64,000 nt of DNA from Streptomyces sp. NRRL B-1140 (GTDB lineage Bacteria > Actinomycetota > Actinomycetes > Streptomycetales > Streptomycetaceae), in NCBI RefSeq assembly GCF_001280065.1, contig NZ_LGEA01000097.1:1-64000 (forward strand). Reading direction: 5' to 3'. This document shows, one piece after another, positions 38,693 to 49,804 of the stretch. Position numbers and translations under genes: made by a program. Positions within the stretch are counted from its first letter, which is position 1, and the number at the start of each line of letters is the position of its first letter. Below the pieces are notes generated by a model that worked only from the letters and a program-made list of their open reading frames with translations, was not told where the DNA came from and searched no databases.

Positions 38693-39736
38693 ATGGCGAC
38701 CATGGCCGACGTCGCGCGGAGCGCCGGTGTCTCCGTGGCCACGGTCTCGCATGTCCTGAACGGCACCCGGCCGGTGCTGCCGCACACCCGCCAGGCGGTG
38801 CTGGACGCCGTGGAGGAGCTCGGCTACACCACGAACACACTGGCCCGTTCCCTGGTGACGGCCCGCACCCGGTCCATCGGGCTGGCGGTGTCGGCGATCA
38901 GCAACCCGTACTTCACGGAGATCCTCCAGGGCGTCGAGGCGGCCGCGCTGGACGCTGGATACAGCCTGCTGATCGCCGATCCGCACGACGACCCGGAGCA
39001 CGAGTGCAAGGTCGTCCGGCTGCTGCACGAGCGCCGGGTCGACGGCATGATCGTCGCGCCCTCCGCCGATCCGCGCGGACTGCTCGCCTACCTGGGACGG
39101 CACGACGTACCGGCGGTGTTCCTGGACCGGCTGGTGGAGGCGCCCGGCACGGACGGCGGTCCGCTCTTCGACCAGGTGTGCGCCGACAACGCCGAACCGG
39201 TGTCCCGGCTGGTCACCCATCTCGCCGGGCTCGGTCACCGGCGGATCGGTCTGGTGGCGGGGCGGCCGGGGCTCAGCACCACGAGCGAGCGGATCACCGG
39301 TTACCGCAGCGGGCTGGCGTTCGCGGGGCTGGCGTACGACGAGCGGCTGCTGGTGCACGGCGACTCCGAGTCCACGGGTGCCGAGCAGGCGGCCGAGGCG
39401 CTGCTGTCGCTGGGTGTGCCGCCGACCGCGCTGGTCACCGGCAACAACGCCATGACCATCGGAGTCCTGCGTGCCCTGAGCGCGCACGGCCTGTCCGTCC
39501 CGGGCGACATCGCCCTGTGCTGCTTCGACGACTTCGCCTGGGCGGATCTGTTCTCGCCCCGGCTCACCGCGATCGCCCAGCCCGGCAGGGACATCGGCGC
39601 CCGGGCGGTCCGCGTACTCCTGGAGCGTCTCGCCGAGCCGGACCGGCCCGTCCGGACCGTGCGTCTGCCCTGCACCTTCGTCCACCGCACATCGTGCGGC
39701 TGTCCCAGCCCGTCCGAGGAAGGAACCCCGTCGTGA
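38693..39736 (+). CDS. LacI family transcriptional regulator
   Basis: A 347-residue sugar-responsive repressor. The N-terminal helix-turn-helix and hinge read MADVARSAGVSVATVSHVLNG, followed by a periplasmic-binding-protein-like effector domain (ISNPYFTEILQGVEAAA, VTGNNAMTIGVLRAL, DIALCCFDDFAWADL). GGAGG lies ten bases before the chosen ATG. Its stop overlaps the GTG of the sugar kinase gene, so the pair likely forms an autoregulated sugar-utilisation unit. A Cys-rich C-terminus (RTSCGCPSP) is unusual. Confidence 0.93.
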   Translation: MATMADVARSAGVSVATVSHVLNGTRPVLPHTRQAVLDAVEELGYTTNTLARSLVTARTRSIGLAVSAISNPYFTEILQGVEAAALDAGYSLLIADPHDDPEHECKVVRLLHERRVDGMIVAPSADPRGLLAYLGRHDVPAVFLDRLVEAPGTDGGPLFDQVCADNAEPVSRLVTHLAGLGHRRIGLVAGRPGLSTTSERITGYRSGLAFAGLAYDERLLVHGDSESTGAEQAAEALLSLGVPPTALVTGNNAMTIGVLRALSAHGLSVPGDIALCCFDDFAWADLFSPRLTAIAQPGRDIGARAVRVLLERLAEPDRPVRTVRLPCTFVHRTSCGCPSPSEEGTPS

Positions 39737-40638
39737 TCGTCGTCGCCGGTGAGGCACTGATCGACCTGGTACCGCAGGGCACGGGTGCCCTGGCGGCGCT
39801 GCGGCCCGCACTCGGCGGCGGCCCGTACAACACGGCCGTGGCGCTGGGCCGCCTCGGCTCCCCCGCCGCCTTCTGCTCCCGGGTGTCGTCCGACGCCTTC
39901 GGACAGGCTCTGCTGGACCGGCTGAGCGCGACCGGGGTCGACGTGTCCGCGGTGCAACGGGGCACCGAGCCGACGACGCTCGCAGTCGCCACGGTCGGCG
40001 CGGACGGCTCGGCGGCGTACTCCTTCTACGTCGACGGGACGGCGGACCGGCTCTTCGAGGCGCCCTCCACGCTGCCGCCGGACACCCGGGCGGTGTCGTT
40101 CGGCACCTGCTCGCTGGTGCTGGAGCCGGGCGCGAGCGCGTACGAGGAGATGATGCGCCGGGCGGCCGCGCAGGGCGTGTTCACCGCGCTGGACCCGAAC
40201 ATCAGGGCCGGGCTGATCCCGGACGCGGACGCCTATCGGGCGCGTTTCAAGAGCTGGCTGCCTTCGGTGTCGCTGCTCAAACTGTCCGTGGAGGACGCGC
40301 AGTGGCTCGGGGGTACGCCCCACGAATGGCTCGCGTCCGGCCCGGCGGCGGTCGTGATCACCCGGGGCGGCGACGGGCTGACCGCCTTCACCGCCGACGG
40401 GGAGTACACGGTTCCCGGCGAACGCATCGAGGTCGTGGACACGATCGGCGCGGGCGACACGGTCAACGCGGCCCTGCTGCACGGGCTCGCGGTGCGCGAC
40501 GCCCTAAGTGCCCGGGGCCTGGCCGCACTGGGCCCCGAGGGCTGGACCGAGCTGCTGGGCTTCGCGGCCCGCGCGGCGGCGATCACCTGCTCACGGGCCG
40601 GGGCGGAACCACCGTACGCCCACGAGCTGGAGGGCTGA
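39733..40638 (+). CDS. PfkB family sugar kinase (fructokinase-like)
   Basis: A 301-residue ribokinase-fold enzyme expected to phosphorylate a sugar such as fructose. PfkB features: GEALIDLVP at the start, GGGPYNTAVALGRLG (substrate-binding), VVITRGGDGL and the signature VDTIGAGDTVNAALLHGL with the catalytic Asp. The usual final G-A-G-D-x-F/V-N is kept. It overlaps the LacI gene by four bases (GTGA) and converges on uvrA across a strong terminator. Confidence 0.92.
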   Translation: MIVVAGEALIDLVPQGTGALAALRPALGGGPYNTAVALGRLGSPAAFCSRVSSDAFGQALLDRLSATGVDVSAVQRGTEPTTLAVATVGADGSAAYSFYVDGTADRLFEAPSTLPPDTRAVSFGTCSLVLEPGASAYEEMMRRAAAQGVFTALDPNIRAGLIPDADAYRARFKSWLPSVSLLKLSVEDAQWLGGTPHEWLASGPAAVVITRGGDGLTAFTADGEYTVPGERIEVVDTIGAGDTVNAALLHGLAVRDALSARGLAALGPEGWTELLGFAARAAAITCSRAGAEPPYAHELEG

Positions 40639-40702
40639 GGGGGCGGGGCGGGAGGGCTGACACGGGCCGGACGCCCTGGGTGCCCCGCCCTTCCGCCGGA
40701 CG

Positions 40703-40738
40703 CGCCGGGCCCACAGGACATCTCCTGTGGGCCCGGCG
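40703..40738. terminator. bidirectional terminator between sugar kinase and uvrA
   Basis: Perfect 16-bp stem CGCCGGGCCCACAGGA and its complement around CATC. It lies between two convergent stops (40638 and 40764) and should serve both genes. Confidence 0.85.
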
Positions 40739-40763
40739 GATTCGGTGCGTTCGGCGGGATACG

Positions 40764-43796
<3,033 letters not shown>

Positions 43797-43851
43797 GCCG
43801 GTCCGCACCTTTCTTGAGAGAAGTGACAGGGGCGGGGCCCCCGTCTTTCTC

Positions 43852-43874
43852 AGACTAGGGGGAGCCACTGACAA
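43852..43874 (-). promoter_or_regulatory. RecA-NDp/PafBC-type promoter of uvrA
   Basis: Minus strand TTGTCAGTG (43874-43866), eight bases, TAGTCT (43857-43852): a complete match to TTGTCRGTG-N8-TANNNT. It gives an untranslated leader of about 50 bases. Confidence 0.8.
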
Positions 43875-44018
43875 CGCCGGTCGGGTTCACGGGTTGCCAA
43901 CAAACCCCGGCTCTCCAGCATGCCCGACGCCACGTCCGACCATATAGCACGTGCTTTCGATTTACGGCACTGCTTCACCACCTTCACCCGAAGGAGTGGC
44001 CCAGCTAAGGTCAGCACC

Positions 44019-44711
44019 ATGATTGATCACGCTCATGACCTGGCGTCTGTACATGACGCGACGGAGCGGCTGCTGACCGCGGTCGGCGCACTGGACAACG
44101 CGTCTGTGACGGAGCCGTCACGGCTGCCCGGCTGGAGCCGCGGCCATGTCCTGGCCCACCTCGCCCGGAACGCGGACGCCCTCGTGAACGTGCTCGAGGG
44201 TCGTCCCATGTATGTGTCCGGCGAAGCCCGGGACGCCGACATCGAGCGGGACGCCCCGCGCCCCCTCGACGTCCAGCTCGCCGACCTGCGCGAGAGCTCC
44301 GCCCGCTTCCAGGAGGCCGGTGACGCACCGGCGGACTGGTCGCGGACGGTGGAGCTGCGCAACGGGGTCACGGACTCAGCCTCCCGGGTGCCGTTCCGGC
44401 GGTGGGTGGAGGTGGAGCTGCACCACGTGGACCTGGGGATCGGCTACGAGCTGGAGGACCTTCCGGAGGACTTCACCGAGCGGGAGATCGGCTTCCTGGC
44501 CGACCGGTTCAGCGGACACCCCGACGTCCCGGCCACCCGCGTCACGGACGGCACGCGCGCGTGGAGCACCGGACGGAAGCCGGGCGGGCAGGGCCCCGAG
44601 GTGACCGTCACGGGGTCCGCGGCCGACCTGCTGGGCTGGCTCGCGGGCCGCCGCGACGGGTCCGCGCTGGCCCCGGCCGGCGGTCCGCTCCCGGCGCTGC
44701 CGCCGCTATAG
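44019..44711 (+). CDS. maleylpyruvate isomerase family mycothiol-dependent enzyme
   Basis: A 230-residue DinB-fold protein of the mycothiol-dependent maleylpyruvate isomerase family. The N-terminal helices carry DATERLLTAVGAL and LPGWSRGHVLAHLARNADAL, whose His and the later EVELHHVDLGIGY provide the metal-binding histidines. The true substrate is uncertain as the family is broad (thiol transfer or isomerisation). ATG at 44019 follows AAGG by nine bases. The MBL-fold gene begins ten bases after its stop, so the two are probably cotranscribed. Confidence 0.88.
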   Translation: MIDHAHDLASVHDATERLLTAVGALDNASVTEPSRLPGWSRGHVLAHLARNADALVNVLEGRPMYVSGEARDADIERDAPRPLDVQLADLRESSARFQEAGDAPADWSRTVELRNGVTDSASRVPFRRWVEVELHHVDLGIGYELEDLPEDFTEREIGFLADRFSGHPDVPATRVTDGTRAWSTGRKPGGQGPEVTVTGSAADLLGWLAGRRDGSALAPAGGPLPALPPL

Positions 44712-44721
44712 GCTGGCGGAC

Positions 44722-45372
44722 ATGACGTACAGCGGAGAGGTGACGGTCGGCGGACCGGCCGATGTGCACGAGCTCAAGGACCTGATGATCACCAAGATCG
44801 CGGTGGGTCCGATGAACAACAACGCCTATCTGCTGCGCTGCCGGGCCACGGACGAGCAGTTGCTGATCGACGCCGCGAACGAGGCGGACACGCTGCTCGG
44901 CATGATCGGTGGCGACGGTATCGCGTCCGTCGTCACCACCCACCGGCACGGCGACCACTGGCAGGCGCTCGCCGAGGTCGTGGCGGCCACCGGCGCCCGC
45001 ACCCACGCGGGCCGGGAGGACGCCGAGGGCATCCCCGTTCGGACCGACGTGCCGGTCGACGACGGCGACATCATCCGGGTGGGGCGCGTGGAACTGACCG
45101 CGCGCCACCTGGTCGGGCACACGCCCGGCTCGATCGCCCTCGTCTACGACGATCCGCACGGGCACCCCCATGTGTTCACCGGGGACTGCCTGTTCCCGGG
45201 GGGCCCTGGGCGGACAACACGCCCCGAGGACTTCAAGTCGTTGATGGCGGGCCTGGAGGCGAAGGTCTTCGTACTCCCGGACGAGACCTGGATCTACCCG
45301 GGCCACGGCAACGACACCACGCTCGGCACCGAGCGGCCTCACCTCGGCGAGTGGCACGAGCGGGGCTGGTAG
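44722..45372 (+). CDS. MBL-fold metallo-hydrolase (glyoxalase II-like) with replaced 3' end
   Basis: A 216-residue metallo-beta-lactamase-fold hydrolase. The zinc motif is THRHGDHW, followed by HLVGHTPGSIAL, FTGDCLF and YPGHGNDT. With the mycothiol-type neighbour it may hydrolyse thioesters. The first 155 or so residues match the Streptomyces protein I know, but the last 60 (GGPGRTTRPEDFKSLMAG onward) diverge, while a second, more orthodox version of this C-terminus is stranded at 47546-47677. The gene seems intact despite having lost its original end. Confidence 0.85.
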   Translation: MTYSGEVTVGGPADVHELKDLMITKIAVGPMNNNAYLLRCRATDEQLLIDAANEADTLLGMIGGDGIASVVTTHRHGDHWQALAEVVAATGARTHAGREDAEGIPVRTDVPVDDGDIIRVGRVELTARHLVGHTPGSIALVYDDPHGHPHVFTGDCLFPGGPGRTTRPEDFKSLMAGLEAKVFVLPDETWIYPGHGNDTTLGTERPHLGEWHERGW

Positions 45373-45399
45373 GCGCCCTCGCTTCAGGCGTGTCCAGCC

Positions 45400-45609
45400 G
45401 CGTCGCAGAATGCGCGACTGCATCCGTGGCCTGCTGAGCCCGGTCGGAAGAACGGCTGGCAGCCGGCCGAATACGCCGGGCACCGCACCCCCGACCGCCT
45501 GCCAGCGGCTCCTCAACAGCACCGCTGGGACACCGACGAGCTGCGCGACGACCTCCGGCACTACGCGGAGTGGACATCACTGCAGCGCGTCAGGCGAAGT
45601 ACTTCCTGA
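45400..45609 (+). pseudogene. remnant of an IS701-family transposase
   Basis: Two reading frames together spell pieces of the conserved IS701 N-terminal region: RDCIRGLLSPVGR (from 45410) in one, GRKNGWQPAEYAGHRTPDRL (from 45442) in another, then QRLLNS in the first and RWDTDELRDDL in the second. Alternation of frames means frameshifts, so the gene is dead. It starts just after the MBL gene and runs to the end of the protease-inhibitor gene. Confidence 0.7.
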
Positions 45610-45886
45610 GCCAGGTGAGCAAAGACGCGAACGCAGGGCTCATGGCGCCGTCCGACTGTTCCAGCGCCGTCACACGGTCGCCGTCCTCTATCGTGATCGT
45701 GTAGCTCATCGCATCCCTGGCGCGGCCGTCGTCGTCTGCCATGGGCATCGAGACGGCCGCCGCCACCAGTTGGTCCAGCTCGGCTGCAGCGTTCTCGGGC
45801 AGGGCGTCCGTGTCCAGCACCTTCGGCCGGCGGCGGGAGTCGATCACCGCCGCCAGCCCGCCGTATTCCTCCAGAGTCACCCTCAC
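45590..45886 (-). CDS. emfourin-like protealysin inhibitor
   Basis: A 98-residue protein beginning VRVTLEEYGGLAAV, with LDTDALPENAAAELDQLVAAA and ending LLTWLRKYFA. This matches the emfourin family, small inhibitors encoded beside protealysin-like M4 peptidases. Its GTG overlaps the protease stop (GTGA), so both proteins would be made together. It has no signal peptide, in keeping with an intracellular proenzyme-inhibitor pair. Confidence 0.78.
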   Translation of the reverse strand: MRVTLEEYGGLAAVIDSRRRPKVLDTDALPENAAAELDQLVAAAVSMPMADDDGRARDAMSYTITIEDGDRVTALEQSDGAMSPAFASLLTWLRKYFA

Positions 45887-47088
45887 CTGTAGGCCTTCAG
45901 TTCGGCCATGGACTTGGCCAGCCCCGTGACCTTGTCGTTCAGTGCTCCGATCTGCCTGCTGAGGGCTGCGTCATCCCGCGCCGTGGCACCGTTCCCGTCG
46001 ACCGCGAAGCTCCGTACCCGGGCGACTCCGGTGGGGACACCGCTGATCTCGACTTCCACCTCCTGCCACGCCGACAGCACTGCCGACTGCTCGGTACTGC
46101 CCGCGCCGAACAATTCCCCGGCCTTCTGGAAGGTGGTGCCGGCAAAGTCCTGGAACCGGTCCTCGACGCTGGACGCCTTGAGCGACTCGTACCAGATCGT
46201 TCCGGCAGCCTCCCAGGCGAATCCACCGATACGTACGGCTGTCAGGTAGAACGCCTTGTTCGGAATGCCGGAGTTGTAGTGCACCCCGCCGTAATCCCCT
46301 TTCCGAGTGTCCGGCAAGTGGATGAATTTGCTCATGCGGTCGGGCTGGGGGTCCTTTCCGAACTGCGTATTGTTGTACGCATGCCCCGGGTCCTTCATCG
46401 ATCTCATGGCGTCGCCACTGATTCCTGGAGTCCACACGTCAGCCCCGATAAGCCAGTCCGCCTCGTCGGCTGTCTGCTTCAGAGACCACTGTTTGACCAG
46501 CGACCCGAAGACGTCCGACATCGACTCGTTCAGGGCCCCCGGCTGATTGTGGTACTCGAATCCCGAGGTGTAATCGGTGACTCCGTGCGCCAACTCGTGG
46601 TAGATCACCTCGGGGGATTTGGTGAGGTCGGTGAACTTCCTTCCGTCCCCGTCGCCGAAGAGCATCGCCCGTCCGTCCCAGTACGCATTGTTGATCTCAA
46701 AGCCGTAGTGGACGAACCCATCCAGGCGCATCCCCCGGCCATCGATCGAATTGCGCCGGAACACCTCCCTGTAGAAATCGCGCGTGACGCCGAGTGCGTC
46801 GAACGCCCGGTTGACGGACGGGTCCGCAGACTCCGGGCCGTCTTCCGGCCTGGCCAGGACGGCGTTGGAGAGGAATTCCCGCTGCTCGCAGTCGAAGACT
46901 GTACGCCGACCGTCACCGGGGGCGGCCGCGCCGACGAAGGACGCCCGGAGCCCTCGCTCACCCCGCAGGCGAGCAGTGATCAGCAGGGTGTCGAAGGCTG
47001 CCTGGCGTACCTCACTGTCTTCGCTCTCCAGGAGCTTCTCGAGAATGTACGGAGGGACGATGCAGTTGATTGGGCGCGGCCTGCTCAT
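45883..47088 (-). CDS. protealysin-type M4 metallopeptidase
   Basis: A 401-residue thermolysin-family protease of the protealysin group, which have a short propeptide (here INCIVPPYILEKLL, 8-21) and no signal peptide. Zinc ligands are His164 and His168 in HELAH and Glu188 in NESMSD; His270 in GGVHYNSGI is catalytic. AGGAGG seven bases before the ATG at 47088 fixes the start. An extra 50 residues after the normal end (about 351-401) include a heptad-like helix (LSRQIGALNDKVTGLAKSM). Codons are visibly less GC-biased than those of neighbours, suggesting recent acquisition. Confidence 0.92.
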   Translation of the reverse strand: MSRPRPINCIVPPYILEKLLESEDSEVRQAAFDTLLITARLRGERGLRASFVGAAAPGDGRRTVFDCEQREFLSNAVLARPEDGPESADPSVNRAFDALGVTRDFYREVFRRNSIDGRGMRLDGFVHYGFEINNAYWDGRAMLFGDGDGRKFTDLTKSPEVIYHELAHGVTDYTSGFEYHNQPGALNESMSDVFGSLVKQWSLKQTADEADWLIGADVWTPGISGDAMRSMKDPGHAYNNTQFGKDPQPDRMSKFIHLPDTRKGDYGGVHYNSGIPNKAFYLTAVRIGGFAWEAAGTIWYESLKASSVEDRFQDFAGTTFQKAGELFGAGSTEQSAVLSAWQEVEVEISGVPTGVARVRSFAVDGNGATARDDAALSRQIGALNDKVTGLAKSMAELKAYR

Positions 47089-47545
47089 GGGACACCTCCT
47101 GAGAGAGGACTGACATTGAGCATTCATCATTTCGACTGCGTTCTCGGCTGTTTCAGATCACCGCTGATCGTGGACCGAAGAAGGAAAGACTCGCGGAGGT
47201 CGACGTCGACTTCCAACCATCAACGCGAGGACGGTCTTCAGACGTTCAACTTTCAGCGACGCAGTCACGCTGATAGCACCAGTCTCCTGCCGTCCCCAGC
47301 GACTGGCAAACCCAACACGAGGAACGAGAGCTGCCCGAGACCGCCATCAGACGCCAGAAAATGAGGAACACCTAGCGATAGATGGCGGAACCGGCTTGGC
47401 ACTTTCTGCGCCGGTTTGACCATCTCAGTGCATGCGCCCTGGTGAGAGAAGTTCAACAGCTTCAGAACGACGAGGCGTACCTGGACCTCGTCGAGCAGTA
47501 GGAGGAACGAGGCTGACGCGACATCACAACGGAACGGCGGGGCCG
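47089..47545. other. non-coding or decayed stretch right of the protease gene
   Basis: This 457-bp region holds no convincing gene and is noticeably less GC-rich than its surroundings. It must contain the leftward protease promoter. Two fragments read like old coding sequence on the plus strand: ELPETAIRRQKMR ending near 47373, and a 39-codon frame from ATG 47382 to TAG 47501 (LVREVQQLQNDEAYLDLVEQ at its end). I recognise neither. Confidence 0.4.
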
Positions 47546-47677
47546 TTCCATGACGTCGAGACCAAGATCTTCGACGCCCTCCCGGACGAGACGCGGGTGT
47601 ATCCGGGACACGGCAACGACACCTCCCTGGGCGCGGAACGCCCGCATCTGCCGGAGTGGCACGCGCGCGGGTGGTGA
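47546..47677 (+). pseudogene. stranded 3' end of the MBL-fold hydrolase gene
   Basis: Forty-three codons from FHDVETKIF to the stop (YPGHGNDTSLGAERPHLPEW region) are homologous to the last part of the MBL-fold gene at 44722-45372, and closer to the usual streptomycete version. There is no start or zinc-binding part, so it cannot be functional. DETRVYPGHG has Arg where the family has Trp, hinting at decay. It marks the right edge of the inserted protease cassette. Confidence 0.8.
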
Positions 47678-48038
47678 GTACCGCGGGGGTGCCTTCGCGG
47701 TGAGTGGGGCGCCTCGGCATCCCGGATCGGGCGCCTTCGCGCTGGGTGGTGCGCCGCGCACGCGCCCCGTGTGAATCGTTCGCACGCGCCGGTGTCGCAC
47801 GCGCGCTCCCCCCGTACGTAGTTGCGCAGTCAACTGGTCTCAGCCCCGCGAAGGATGACGGCTCCTGAGCGGATGGGCCGCCGGCCTGTCGATCCCCGCC
47901 CTCGGCCGGCGGCCCCGGCGCATGCCGACCCGACGGCGAGCGGGGCCCGTTCACACCACCGCAACACCCGTTCCCACTATCCGGACAGGTGTTGCCGTGA
48001 CCTCGACAAACGGGACCGTCGGCTGTCAATCTCCCGCC
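47678..48038. repeat. spacer with a 26-bp imperfect direct repeat
   Basis: No gene is seen. GGTGCCTTCGCGG... at 47688-47713 and GGCGCCTTCGCGC... at 47730-47755 are two imperfect copies of a 26-bp unit, 42 bp apart. The promoter of the amino acid transporter should lie to the right; a small AGTTG/CAACT hairpin is at 47820-47835. Confidence 0.4.
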
Positions 48039-48911
48039 ATGCAACCCGTCCCGCGTGCCCTGCGCCGCGCAGCCGTCGCCGTCGTCCTCCTCACCGCCGC
48101 CGTGGGCTGCGCTCCGCAGCCGGAGGAAGCGGGCAAGCCGTCCTCTCCCGCCGCGAACGCCTGCGAGAAGGGCACGCTGGCCACCCGGACCCCGGGCAAG
48201 CTGACGATCGCCACCGACGAGCCCGCCTACGAGCCCTGGTTCAAGGACGACAAGCCCGCCAACGGCAAGGGCTACGAGTCGGCGGTCGCCTACGCCGTCG
48301 CCGAACGGCTCGGCTACGGCAAGGACAAGGTCGCCTGGCAGACCGTCCCCTTCAACAAGGCCTTCGCACCCGGCGAGAAGACCTTCGACTTCGACATCAA
48401 CCAGGTGTCCGTCAGCCAGGAGCGCAAGAAGGCCGTGGACTTCTCCTCCGGCTACTACGACGTACGCCAGGCCGTCGTCGCGCTGAAGGGCTCCAAGGCC
48501 GCGAAAGCGAAGAGCATCGCCGACCTGAAGGGCGTGAAGCTGGGCGCACAGGTCGGCACCACCAGCCTCGACTACATCGACGACGTGGTGAAGCCCGAGC
48601 AGGCCGCGGCCGTCTACGGCAAGAACGACCAGGCCAAGTCCGCGCTGAAGAACGGCCAGGTCGACGCCATCGTCGTCGACCTGCCGACCGCCTTCTACAT
48701 CACCGGCGCCGAGATCACCGACGCGACGATCGTCGGCCAGTTCGAGAACCAGGGCGGCACGCCGGAGCAGTTCGGTCTCGTGCTCGACAAGGGCAGCGCG
48801 CTCACCTCCTGCGTCTCACGGGCGGTGGACGACCTGCGTCAGGACGGCACGCTCGCGAAGATCGAGCAGCGGTGGCTGTCGGACGCCGTCGACGCGCCGG
48901 TGCTCAAGTGA
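48039..48911 (+). CDS. amino acid ABC transporter solute-binding lipoprotein
   Basis: A 290-residue family-3 binding protein (glutamate/glutamine/cystine type). The signal peptide RRAAVAVVLLTAAVGCAPQ ends in a lipobox Cys. Family features are LTIATDEPAYEPWF, GYESAVAYAVAERLG, FDFDINQVSVSQERKKAVDFS and VGTTSLDYI. The ATG at 48039 has a poor ribosome-binding site; an upstream GTG at about 48000 could be used instead. The stop overlaps the permease GTG. It delivers a polar amino acid or similar compound to the two genes downstream. Confidence 0.9.
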   Translation: MQPVPRALRRAAVAVVLLTAAVGCAPQPEEAGKPSSPAANACEKGTLATRTPGKLTIATDEPAYEPWFKDDKPANGKGYESAVAYAVAERLGYGKDKVAWQTVPFNKAFAPGEKTFDFDINQVSVSQERKKAVDFSSGYYDVRQAVVALKGSKAAKAKSIADLKGVKLGAQVGTTSLDYIDDVVKPEQAAAVYGKNDQAKSALKNGQVDAIVVDLPTAFYITGAEITDATIVGQFENQGGTPEQFGLVLDKGSALTSCVSRAVDDLRQDGTLAKIEQRWLSDAVDAPVLK

Positions 48912-49804
48912 CGGTGCACAAGGAGGAACTGGGCTCGGGCGCGCACGAGGCCGCCGACGGCTACGTCCCGTCGCGGCGGCGCCTGGACCGGGAGCGCCAC
49001 CGGCGCGCCCGCGCCCGGCGCGCGACGGCGATCGGCGCGTTCTCGACCCTGGTCACGGCGGTCGTCCTCTACCTGGTCGTCGTCAACGCACCGGGCTGGC
49101 CGCGCACCAAGGAGACGTTCTTCGACGCCGGTTACGCGCGCGAGGCGTTCCCGAAGGTGCTCGAAGGGCTGTGGCTGAACGTCCGGCTGCTGCTGATCTG
49201 CGGGGTCGCGGTGCTCGTCCTCGGGATGCTGATCGCCGTGGCCCGCACGCTGCGCGGGCCGGTGTTCTTCCCGTTGCGCTTCCTGGCCGCCGCGTACACG
49301 GACTTCTTCCGGGGGCTGCCGCTCATCATCAACCTGATGATCGTGGTCCTCGGCGTCCCGGCGCTGCGGCTCCAAGGGGTGACCGTCGATCCGGTGCTGC
49401 TCGGCGGCACCGCGCTCACCCTGACGTACTCGGCGTACGTCGCCGAGGTGTTCCGCGCAGGCATCGAGTCCGTGCACCCCTCACAGCGCGCCGCGGCCCG
49501 CTCACTGGGGCTGAGCAACCGCCAGGCGCTGCGGTACGTGGTGCTGCCCCAGGCGGTGCGCCGTCAGGTGCCGCCGCTGCTGAACGACCTGGTGTCGCTG
49601 CAGAAGGACACCGGGCTCGTCTCGATCGGCGGTGCGGTGGACGCCGTACGGGCCGCCGACATCATCGTGGGCCGCAGCCTCAACTACACGCCCTACATCG
49701 TCGCCGGGCTGGTCTTCGTCGCGCTGACCATCCCCATGACCCGCTTCACGGACTGGGTGACGGCACGGATGGACCGCCGGCAGGCCCAGGGAGGAACCGC
49801 ATGA
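48908..49804 (+). CDS. amino acid ABC transporter permease
   Basis: A 298-residue permease of the HisM/GlnP family with a basic hydrophilic N-terminus (about 45 residues) and about five transmembrane segments. FFRGLPLIINLMIV, TYSAYVAEVFRAGIESV and the EAA-like loop AARSLGLSNRQALRYVVLPQA are diagnostic. One permease gene suggests a homodimeric channel. It overlaps the binding-protein and ATPase genes by four bases each. Confidence 0.92.
   Translation: MTVHKEELGSGAHEAADGYVPSRRRLDRERHRRARARRATAIGAFSTLVTAVVLYLVVVNAPGWPRTKETFFDAGYAREAFPKVLEGLWLNVRLLLICGVAVLVLGMLIAVARTLRGPVFFPLRFLAAAYTDFFRGLPLIINLMIVVLGVPALRLQGVTVDPVLLGGTALTLTYSAYVAEVFRAGIESVHPSQRAAARSLGLSNRQALRYVVLPQAVRRQVPPLLNDLVSLQKDTGLVSIGGAVDAVRAADIIVGRSLNYTPYIVAGLVFVALTIPMTRFTDWVTARMDRRQAQGGTA

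Noticed and set aside
43946..43955. AGCACGTGCT palindrome between uvrA and the isomerase gene as an SOS box
   Set aside because: It lacks the GAAC/GTTC ends of actinobacterial LexA sites; kept only as a simple palindrome.
47265..48044. 259-codon leftward frame across the cassette edge
   Set aside because: It crosses the MBL fragment and the spacer, has biased composition and no recognisable domain.
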